Positions 54,919 to 64,000 of a stretch of DNA of 64,000 nucleotides are shown here, piece by piece. A program made the position numbers and the translations under genes. Position 1 is the first letter of the stretch. Every line of letters begins with the position of its first letter. The notes under the pieces are model-generated. The model was given only the letters and a program-made list of their open reading frames with translations, ran no database searches and was not told the origin of the DNA. The stretch is from Ascaphus truei (taxonomy: Eukaryota; Chordata; Amphibia; Anura; Ascaphidae): contig CM071571.1 of assembly GCA_036426205.1 (NCBI GenBank), forward strand, positions 114,065,306 to 114,129,305. The letters run 5' to 3'.

Positions 54919-57900
54919 TCCGGGTACTAGTGGTTGGAATCTACTCCTCCGCTCTACTAGACACAGGGTCCCAAGTCACCATCATATATCGAGGGTTCTA
55001 TGATCGCCATCTCCAAAAGCGGCCTCTGAGACCAGCCAAACATATCAAGGTACGCGGCCTAAGTAATGACGACTACCCCATCGATGGCCTAGTGACCGTG
55101 GACCTAGAAATAAAACAGCTCAACACGGGAAAATCTCACCCCATGAAGGTGGACGCCTTGGTGTGTCCGGAACCCAAAGATACACCCAAGTACCCAATCA
55201 TCCTCGGTACGAATGCTGATATTGTGCAGGCCGTCATCCGGGCATACTTACACGAAGCTAACGAGCTCCCCATGTCCAGCCTGCAGTTACAGCTGGTACA
55301 AGCCGATCCAGCCCCTCCCAAAACCCCCTCGGAAGAATACGGGCTGTTGTTCTGCGGACAGGGTGGATTGACCCAACTTTTCCCAGGAGAAACTCAGAGA
55401 GTCCCCGCTTGGTGTGCCTACGCTTATCGACTAGACAAAGAGCACCAGTTCTCTCTAGAGAGCACCCCCGAAGAGGATGTATGCAGGGGATATCGCCTTG
55501 TACCCGAATTCCGAAGTTGGCCTACCGCCATTCCCCGTCGAATCTTTGTAATGGTGCAGAATCTGTCGCCCTTCCCCATGGCCATCAATGTGGGTCAACG
55601 GATTGGAAGAATATATCCTGTCAGCTCCGTGGAGGGAGCCATGCAAGTGAATACGACCAGAGTGGAAGATCCCGGGACACCACTAGACTTTGACTTTTGC
55701 TCATCCGAACTGCCGGAAGCCTGGAAGGAGCGATTACGAATGCAACTGGAGAAACGACGAGCTGTGTTCTCTACCTGCGAGATGGATGTGGGGTGTAGTC
55801 GCAATGCTCAACACACCATTCGGATGACGGATGAGAAGCCTTTCCGGGAACGTTCCCGTCGGCTCGCTCCCAGGGACGTAGAGGATGTGAGGGCGGCTAT
55901 CAAAGAAATGGAATCAGTCGGGATTGTCATGGAGTCATGAAGCCCTTACGCCTCCTCTATAGTAGTCGTGAGGAAAAAGAAATGGACCGTGAGACTATGT
56001 GTAGATTACCGGACGCTGAACAATCGGATGGTACCGGACCAGTATAACCTTCCCCGAATAGAAGAAATCCTAGATACTTTATACGGGAGTCAGTGGTTCA
56101 GTGTACTGGACCTTCGGTCCGGGTACTACCAAGTTCCCATGAGCCCTAAGGATCAAGAGAAGACAGCCTTCCTATGCCCCCTAGGGTTTTACCAATTCAC
56201 CCGTATGCCCCAAGGCATATGTGGGGCACCTGCCACCTTCCAGAGGCTAATGGAGAAGACTCTAGGGGACCTGAACCCCTGAGAATGCCTGGTGTATTTA
56301 GATGACATCATCGTCTTCGGGAAAACCCTGGAAGAGCACGAGTCTCGGCTCTTGAAAGTGCTGGATAGACTACATCAGGAAGGCCTTAAACTCTCCCTGG
56401 ATAAATGTCGGTTCTGCCGAACCTCCGTAACGTACGTAGGACACATCGTGTCCGGTGCGGGAATTGCCACTGACCCAGCCAAAATAGAAGCCGTTGTCAA
56501 CTGGCCCCGCCCTGAGAATGTGGGAGAGTTGCGCTCGTTCTTGGGCTTTTGTGGCTACTATCGCAGATTTGTGGAGGGGTACTCCAGTAGGGCCCAAGCC
56601 CTCAACAGCCTACTAAAAATCTATCCGGTGGACGCGGGCCAGAAGGCCAACCCTGCTAGAAAGCCTTTCGGGGACAAATGGACGCCTGAGTGCGAACAAG
56701 CCTTTAAGGACTTAAAACAGTGCCTGACGGCGGCTCCAGTACTGGCCTTCGCCAATCCCGAACAGCCCTAGATACTACATGTGGACGCAAGTCTGAGTGG
56801 CCTAGGGGCCGTGTTACATCAAAAATAACCCGAGGGGTTACGGCCCGTTGAATACATCAGCCGCAGTCTCACTGCCAGTGAGCAGAATTATCCGGTGCAC
56901 AAACTCGAGTTCCTGGCCCTTAAGTAGGCCATTGTAGACAAACTTCGGAACTATCTGTACGGGGTGTCGTTCGAGGTACGAACCGACAATAATCCGCTCA
57001 CCTACATCATGACCTCCGCCAAACTCAATGAGGCTGGGCATCGCTGGCTAGCTGCTCTCTTTAATTACAATTTCACCCTGAAATACAAACCAGGCCCCTT
57101 GAACATTGGAGCGGATGCCCTGTCTAGGCGACCGGGGTTGGACACTACCCCTGACGAAGATCAGTGGGAAGAAATCCCAGGGCCAGGAATAAGAGCTCTC
57201 TGTTGCACCGCCGTCATCATAAATGATCAAGTAGGATTCTCGGAACTAAGAGTAGCCGACTCCCTAGGGTGTGCCTCCAACGCTATACCCGAAGCCTATC
57301 GTGACCCTAGTGGAATGCATATTACTCCCGACAAGATTATCGCTTGGAAGGATATGGTACGATATCAAGAACAAGACCCGGTCGCAGGGGCCATCCGTTA
57401 TGCCATCCGACACAATCGCAGGGCTCTCCTTCGCCAGACTCCGGGGGATGTGGAAGGTATACTGATGCGGGAAGCGGACAAATTCGAGATACAAGAAAAT
57501 CTATTGTACCGAGTTGTGGAGTATCATAATCACCAGAATCGACGACAACTTGTGTTGCCAAAACGATTACAGTATCTGGTATTGAAAGCTCTCCATGACG
57601 AACATGGTCACTTGGGGGTAGATAAAACTTTTGGACTTGTGAGAGATAGATTTTTCTGGTCCAAAATGCGAGAAGCCGTGGAGTATCACTGTCGTAGGTG
57701 TGTGCGGTGCATTCAGCGCAAGACTTTGCCCACTAGAGCTGCCCCAATGGGCCACCTGAAAAGTACGGGCCCCATGGACTTAGTCTGTATGGACTTCTTG
57801 TGCATCGAACCTGATAACCATGGCATAGGAAACGTGCTGGTCATCACCGATCATTACACCCGCTACGCTCAGGCCTTCCCGACCAAGGACCAAAAAGCCA

Positions 57901-59090
57901 TTACGGTGGCTAAGGTACTCTGGGAGAAGTACTTCATGCACTATGGGCTCCCTCAATGCCTACACTCTGACCAAGGATGGGACTTCGAAAGCAGATTAAT
58001 TAAAGAATTACTGAACCTCCTCCACATCAAAAAGTCCCGTACTACGCCTTACCGCCCTGAAGGGGATGCATTGCCTGAACAGTTAAACCGCACTCTATTA
58101 GACATGTTGGGCACGTTAACCGGAGTGGAAAAGACTAACTGGAGTCGACATGTGGAAGTCCTAGTCCATGCCTACAATTGTACCCGACACGATTGTACCG
58201 GGTTCTCGCCATATTACCTCATGTTCGGCCGTGAAGCTAGATTACCTGTGGACATCCAGTTGAGAGTCTCCACGGATGGGGTACCCAATACTACCCACTT
58301 CTGCTATGTACAGAGATTACAAGAGAATCTACAGCGGGCCTATGTACAAGCAGAGAAATCCGCTGAAAAAGTGAATGCCGAAAATAAAAGGCGGTTTGAT
58401 CATAAGGTGAAACACAGAGACATTAAACCTGGTGATGCCGTACTTCTACATAACCTGGGAGTACCAGGGAAGCATAAATTGGCCGACAGATGGCGGGAGG
58501 GGGTGTACGAGGTGGCCTCCCAATTGCCCGGTCTTCCGGTCTACCATATCAAAGACTCGAAGGGCCGGGTGAAAACTTGGCATCATAATCATCTGCTCCC
58601 TATTTCACAAATAGAGGAAGGAGATTTAGAGTGGCCTGCATCATCCCTAGATGGAGAAATGTCGTCAGAAATAGGATCCGAGGACGTGGATATTCTGGAA
58701 GATTCACAAGAGGGAACCTCTCAAAGGGGCCCTCAACAGAGAGCATCTCCCGGTGGAGCTTCGGGTAAAGAGCTCCGGGAGCAATCACCCCAAGAGGTGG
58801 CTCCGGAAAATTCAGAGTTAGACCCACGAAGCCCATTCTTCATCCCTAGCCAAGACCAGTCCGAAAACACAAGCCCCTCAAGGGAAGAACTTAGTGCATC
58901 AGCCGCCGATAGTCACTCTCCCACAGGAGTGACCGAACAGCTGTTAAGAAGGAGTCAGAGAAATGGGCAACCTCCAATGAGGATGGCCTACAATCAGTTT
59001 GGGGCACCCCGTTATGAGGCTCAGCAGTGGGCTCGCAATCGAGTTCAATCTGTTATTGTGATGTTCAGTGAGATGTACAAGCTGATTTAG
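54900..59090 (+). pseudogene. pol: Gypsy Pol: protease, RT, RNase H, integrase
   Basis: In one frame: protease with LLDTGSQVTII (Asp at 54960); RT with VLDLRSGYYQVPM, FTRMPQGICGAP and YLDDIIVF (56295-56306); RNase H with HVDASLSGLGAVL; integrase with an HHCC zinc domain near 57590-57725 and a DDE core (MDFL near 57790, HSDQG near 57967, Glu near 58076). A GPY/F-like end and a Ser/Glu-rich tail follow. Stops lie at 55938, 56280, 56769, 56826 and 56925; several fit C-to-T or G-to-A changes of CGA, CAA or TGG. No frameshift was found in Pol. Confidence 0.85.
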
Positions 59091-59130
59091 AGAACACGTA
59101 TATATAACTGTCTCTCCCTTCCCCATGCTA

Positions 59131-59147
59131 GGTGGGAAGGGAGGGGA
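59131..59147 (+). other. Gypsy polypurine tract
   Basis: ggtgggaagggagggga, 40 bp after the pol stop. The sequence that follows does not start TGTAGCC. Confidence 0.65.
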
Positions 59148-59445
59148 TATCATGCAGCTTAGGCAAAGAGAGTAAGAAGCAGGAATAATGATGAGTACTG
59201 CATGAGAGAAGTGTTGGAATCTGAATAAAGGCAGAAAAAGACATTGCTGTGTGGATTCATGTCTCTGGTATGAAGGAGTGTCAGTGGGGGTCCATCCCCT
59301 GAAGATCTACAGGAGATCCTCACTGGCTGGAGGCACTGCACATCAGAAGATACCAAGATCAAGGTAATCTGTTCCCCCCTGTTCCCTGTCCTGGCTCTCC
59401 CCACCCCACCGCGGAGTGGGGAGAGAGGAGAGAGGAGAGAAATGT
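59148..59445. other. Unassigned sequence after gypsy, LTR-like
   Basis: It contains aataaaggcagaaaa and then tggaggcactgcacatc, which resembles a primer-site start. It could be an LTR of another gypsy family or a divergent 3' LTR. No second copy was found in the window. Confidence 0.3.
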
Positions 59446-59550
59446 AATAAAGCACAAATATGACCAGCGTTTTGGTCCTCGTGGGACCTTCCTCAGGGTG
59501 GGTGGGTCCAACGAGAACCGAAACGTTGGTCATGTTTGTGCTGTATTACA
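59446..59550. repeat. Inverted repeat with ribozyme-like half
   Basis: atgtaataaagcacaaatat and gaccagcgttttggtcc face a reversed copy ending gctgtattacat. On the minus strand CTGAGGA, GGTCC-cacga-GGACC and AAAACGCTGGTC follow in hammerhead order, but GAAA reads AAAA and stem I does not pair. On the plus strand GAAACG is present but the CUGANGA box is not. Confidence 0.5.
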
Positions 59551-59892
59551 TCTGATTACAGGTCTTTTTTTCACTTACCTTGAGTTCTGTCTTTTGTTTG
59601 CTCTTTCTGGAGTGGACTGCCTTTTCTCTGTGTATCCCTATAGGACATGCACCGCACTGTTTTTTCAAGTATTAGAGTCCCAGATGTTCCCCTATTTATT
59701 ATTATATATCTAAAATTTATATATATAAAATTGGTGGGTGTTGAAGGTAGAGCTGGCTTAGAATGTGTGTGTTAATTTAGTTCCAGACTGGCAACAGTTG
59801 TGTGGAGGTAAGTTGCCCCTCCTCCCAGAGCTCACCCCTCCCCACCTTTTTTACTTGGGAGGTTCTAGCATTTTGCTGAATGGACAGGACTC

Positions 59893-60135
59893 ACTGTGGT
59901 TGTTTCCCCTCATACAGAGGTAAAAGGAAGGGTTCACAGTTTAGTGTTAGGGCCTGCATTAATTTTGGTTATACCTTGACGTGATATGCAGGCTTATGAC
60001 GCTTTGGCCAAAGGGTTTAACTAAATAACCAAGTAAATATTATTATTATTGAATTATTTAAACTTTATACTTATTACTTTATATGTTTTATCAATTGGAT
60101 GTTGCATTGGGCACACCTGTCTTTTGTTTGTAACC
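59893..60135 (-). repeat. Dispersed repeat, copy 2
   Basis: Reverse-complement match to 39830-40093, with the same order of landmarks and about 90% agreement by eye. Non-coding. Confidence 0.65.
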
Positions 60136-60858
60136 CATGTGTTAGTAATATTTTTGTAGCCTCTTGTGCTCTGTGAACAGTGTTGCAACCTTTCTTACTT
60201 TTTTATTACTCTGCTCTTTCCGATTAACCCATCCATTACCGACTCTTGTCTCAGAGATGTATTGCATACCAGTGAATTATTAATTTTTAAGTTACATTAT
60301 TCTTTATTCCCTTATTTAATATCGGGCCATCAAAATTAGTCTTTTGTCGAAATAACCAGTAATCCAAAAAAGATCATTTTAGATTTGAATTGGCAGGCTG
60401 CTCAAATGCCTTTTCAAGTATTCCCCACTCTTCACATTTAAGATTGGTTTAAAAGTACTAGTCATACTATTTTTATCAAATCTTTTTTTACCAGTATATT
60501 TAACAAGAAAGCAGTGTGGCTAGCCCCCAACAAAAAAGTGATTGCAGGGTTTTCTTTAAATATTTTAAGCATTGTCTGTGTTATATATGCCAAGTGACAG
60601 CAAAACTAGAGATGATGGGAGCTTGGGGGAAGAGAAGCTCCATATTTATATATCCAAATAACCTATGGAGAGATACCCGTGCTCACAAAGGAGCCCACCT
60701 GTGGTACTGTGGGAGATATGCTAATGTCTATGCAAAGTATATTTAAATGAGTCTCATCCCACACTTCCTAAAAGGATGTCCAAATAGCCATATTAAGTAG
60801 GCAAGCAAGTGGGATGTTGTACTGTGTCAGGTGCAACAGGATTACAACCTATAATGCA
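60136..60858. other. No gene recognised
   Basis: AT-rich, with no ORF or repeat that I can name. Confidence 0.55.
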
Positions 60859-60935
60859 CTCTAGCAGTGTGAGCTAAACCAGCTGTTGGATCACATCATT
60901 GTCACATTATTGTTACATCATACTTTTGAACTGTT
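60859..60935 (+). repeat. Short interspersed repeat (copy 1 of 3)
   Basis: ctctagcagtgtgagctaaa followed by ccagctgttgg and tgttacatcatacttttgaa recurs at 61405-61470 and, reversed, at about 61930-61960. The reversed copy continues into gtgggttctagttctg, loosely like a tRNA B box. A tRNA-derived SINE is possible but not shown. Confidence 0.4.
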
Positions 60936-61404
60936 TGCTGCTCGCACATTTAGCTAATCTAGCTATTAGCATATCTCATAGATATTCTAGGTGTACTCCA
61001 CAAGGAACATTAAACTGTCAACCAAGATGGGATGGTAGCCTGCTTTTAAAGGAAGCCAGGGGAAGGAAGCTACAGGCATGAGCACAGACATTTCCTTTCC
61101 CTTAGAAAAGTTGCATGATGTAAGAGTCAACCATATAACAGACAAATAACATAACAAGAAATTGGATGGGAAAACATTATTTGTACTGTTTCAATAGCCA
61201 CACTGTGGCCATCACCAAAACTGTTCACTGTTAAAATAAATAAAACTCCATGAACTGTAGGAAGTAATTCCATTGGCTTCCTGTAACCAGACCGCAGAAC
61301 ACAAAGTTTTATTTGGGTGACAATTCTAAGGCACCTTTGAGGAATGGGGTATGGTGTCAAACCCAAGACAGGATCAGGACCCACAAAAATATCTGATATT
61401 CAGG

Positions 61405-61470
61405 ACAGCAGCTCTAGCAGTGTGAGCTAAACCACCTGATGCAGAGCATCACTGTTACAGCATACTTTTG
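61405..61470 (+). repeat. Short interspersed repeat (copy 2 of 3)
   Basis: agctctagcagtgtgagcta and then catcactgttacagcatact, very like the first copy. No A box or poly(A) tail could be set. Confidence 0.4.
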
Positions 61471-61926
61471 AGTTCTAATACCTGTACAAAGTACTTTACC
61501 CACTTCTAGGATCGATAACCATATCTAATAAGCTGTGTTCAGCCATGAGAAACCTTCTGATGTGGGAAGACAGCTTACCGTCAATTTATCTGAATCGACT
61601 GTAATGTATTCTAGCACAGAAGGTGCCTCATGGCAGAAAACTGCTTTGTAAATATGGTAATATGGTCCACTGTCTTATCCTTTATAAGATTAGAAGTACC
61701 CATCAGGTCACTTTGTTATATTACTTTCTATCTGCTTTGTTTGCTGTGCTTCACCTGGTTTTTACTTGTGTGTTTTATTTAATCTCACCTGGCCTCTGTA
61801 ACTCATAGCCCTCAGTACATATTATTACTTTGTGCTTGATGTCCTTTCAAGGTTCGAATCCTTATAAAAATTCAATAAAATAGATATCCCTTGAAGATAT
61901 GTTAATAGACAAGGATGCTACCCAGC

Positions 61927-62000
61927 AGATGATTTAACTCACACTGCTAGAGCTGCTGCTTAGAAAAGCAGTGGTTGTGGGTTCTAGTTCTGTTGGGTCT
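61927..62000 (-). repeat. Short interspersed repeat (copy 3 of 3, inverted)
   Basis: actcacactgctagagctgc is the complement of the shared core. It extends with gcagtggttgtgggttctag, the only part of the three that looks tRNA-like. Confidence 0.35.
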
Positions 62001-62198
62001 GACACCACTCCATTATTCCATCCACAAGGTGCCTTAGGTTTGTCAATTCAATATAGGTGGTATGAATATTATTTTAGGAAGTGTGAAATGGGATTCATTT
62101 AAATATAATCTGCATAGCCATGAGAAGGTATCCCAGGGTACCTCAGGTGTGCTTTTTTTTTTGCATAAGTATTTCTTCCTAAATTATATGGTGGGGCT

Positions 62199-62281
62199 AT
62201 ATATATATATATACATACATACATACATACATACATACATACATACATACATACATACATACATACAGTACACACACACAA
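62199..62281. repeat. (TA)n-(TACA)n-(CA)n microsatellite
   Basis: A compound tract: TA units at 62199-62212, about 14 TACA units to 62266, then a CA run to about 62281. Confidence 0.95.
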
Positions 62282-64000
62282 CTGGAGACACTACTAAATT
62301 AAACGCCTCCCTCCCTGTATAAACAAGATCCTTACACCAAAAGAAAAATGCTTCATAGGCAGGTTAAAGTAGATTTGTGGCTTGGCTTTCTGTCAGTTTT
62401 GAAATGTAGCTTCAAACCACAAAGCAAGATATCAGACATTAAAACATATGGATAGGGAAGCAGCAATTTTTTAAAATAAATTAATTAAAAGCTGTTGTGA
62501 TAAAATCAGATATGTAAAATATTCCCAACAGAGACCTCTGGTAATGCTACAGTAACAGTAACAATGTGCTGTAACATTGGATTAAAAAATGCAAAGCGAC
62601 ACAAGCAGCCTAACAGCAATATAGACAGCAATAAAGATGCTAAATTATGCAAAACACAAAATAATAATAGTAATAACTACTGAAAACCAGAGATCTAAAA
62701 TGAATATTTCTTTTATATGTTAACTTCAGATTTTTACTGGTAAAGAGGAGGTAAAATAAACATGCAGATGCAGCGGCCATTATTGAAACACTTCACACGG
62801 TGTATACCTCGGAATACCCACGTCATGGCACGTGATTTTTTCCAACCGTACCGCCTTTAGACGCGAGTGCAGAAAATGGCATTTTAGTGTTCTGGTTTTT
62901 AAACACCTGAAATTGACACAGTAGCACAGTACTGTACACATTACAATTCATTCATTTAATTGCACAAAGAAACAGAATCCACGAAATTCAAACAAAGCAA
63001 CCGCGATAAACACGTGTGCCTGGGGCGATTGGTGGCGTTCATACCGTGTGGAGTACAGCAGCGCACACAAAAATGGCGCCGTGATTTGTTCAAATAACAA
63101 CCGCTGCATCTGTACTGTATCATAACTGTATATGCATAGCTGCATCTGTACTGCTCATGAACACCACAACTGATGAAACATTTACCATAGCCATTATTAA
63201 ATGGCTCGAATAAATCATATAGCTTAATTTACATGAACAAGTGAACTAATCTCCAATCATTATCAGTGCCCAAGTAATTAAGTAGGATAGTTCTATTGAT
63301 TTAAATCCAGTGCATTAATCACAAGAATTAATAAGCAGTCATTTTGTGAGTGGACTCGCTACTTCTGCAGCTGCAGAGCTCAACTTGCATGATATTTTTT
63401 ACTTCAGTGTATCTACGTGTATCTATGGTCACATGTAATACAAACAGTAATCTATTAAAAGGGCATTTGTGCCCATATTTCATGTTTAGCTTTCCTAAGC
63501 TATTTGTTGTATGTTTTTTTGCATGATAAAATTACTTCTTTTCCTCACACATGAAACTGAGGATTTTGCAGACTGGTAATCAAATTGATTGACTGTCTTT
63601 TGTAACTATTCTCTACATACTACAATGTAGTTGTCAACACCAAGAAGGTACCAATGCAAACAGCACTGGCAGCACTAGCAGTGCCACATAGCGGGCAAAT
63701 AAAAGAGTTGTCTAAACAACCTATTAATGTAATTGACGTTCTTCGTCAAATGATATTTTCACTTATTTAATAAAATGGTTTATTAAAAAAGGTTGGGTGA
63801 AGGTGGCAACCTTTCCTGACAGCAACTATCGTATCCTCAGAGACAAGTACTGTATAGCACGTATGTCATCTGTGCCTGTACTTACTGTCTGTAAGTAATG
63901 ATAGCTGCAGGCATGACAGAGTTAATCTATGTTGACCCTCCCCTTGTGCTTCTCCTGGGAGTATCTAGAGGAGGGTGGTGACTCATGGCAAGAGAGATCC
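62282..64000. other. No gene recognised
   Basis: AT-rich single-copy-looking DNA. ORFs are short, and no splice-bounded exon or repeat could be supported. Confidence 0.55.

Larger units (their letters stand above)
52297..59147 (+). mobile_element. Ty3/gypsy element with PNMA-like Gag
   Basis: One LTR, a primer site, Gag, a nucleocapsid region, Pol (protease, RT, RNase H, integrase) and a polypurine tract lie in order on the plus strand. The Pol frame is continuous over 4.2 kb with only five in-frame stops. No 3' LTR matching the 5' LTR follows the polypurine tract. Vertebrate gypsy lineages of this type are the source of domesticated PNMA genes. Confidence 0.85.

Noticed and set aside
59462..59500. 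Hammerhead-like motif after the gypsy element
   Set aside because: CTGAGGA and a perfect stem II exist, but GAAA reads AAAA and stem I is missing; kept only as an inverted repeat.
61847..61862. ggttcgaatcc as a tRNA B box
   Set aside because: No A box, cloverleaf or acceptor stem can be formed around it.

Overview
The window is vertebrate nuclear DNA made almost entirely of transposable elements. No host gene, tRNA, rRNA or CRISPR array could be supported. The mix of Penelope-like elements (PLEs) with GIY-YIG endonucleases, L2/CR1-group LINEs, Ty3/gypsy elements with a PNMA-like Gag, hAT and Tc1 DNA transposons and an endogenous retrovirus points to an amphibian, most likely a frog. The species cannot be named from this sequence.

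Layout. 1-2.1 kb: an unidentified decayed ORF split by a CR1-type LINE fragment. 2.8-7.26 kb: repeat X and PLE copy 1 on the minus strand. 7.26-24.74 kb: a palindrome with arms of about 6.7 kb around a 4.1 kb spacer that holds PLE copy 2. The right arm ends inside a gypsy protease gene whose 3' LTR follows at 25.52-26.44 kb. 28.15-37.58 kb: a nested set, with an 8-bp-TSD hAT-like element inside an L2-type LINE inside a second PLE. 39.3-42.8 kb: a hAT MITE, a second L2-type LINE and a foldback repeat. 43.5-50.8 kb: a provirus with two LTRs, a 5-bp target duplication, a Leu-like primer site, a Gag zinc knuckle and an Env transmembrane ORF, but no pol. 51.6-59.15 kb: a Tc1 fragment interrupted by a gypsy element with Gag, nucleocapsid and nearly complete Pol. 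59.15-64 kb: dispersed repeats and featureless DNA.

How the parts relate. The elements are mobile DNA layered by insertion, and the nesting gives a relative age order. The most notable signals are: (i) hammerhead-ribozyme-like motifs, some with a coordinated C3U/G8A change in the core, one next to a PLE and others facing outward in a repeat cassette; (ii) a 2A-like DIETNPGP motif upstream of the endonuclease of the L2-type LINE; (iii) the PLE-centred palindrome with palindromes nested inside its arms. Frequent single-base indels and two short N runs in 11-18 kb and near 32 kb suggest imperfect assembly consensus, so frameshifts there should not all be read as biological. Some ORF starts are near-cognate codons and are not claimed as real starts.
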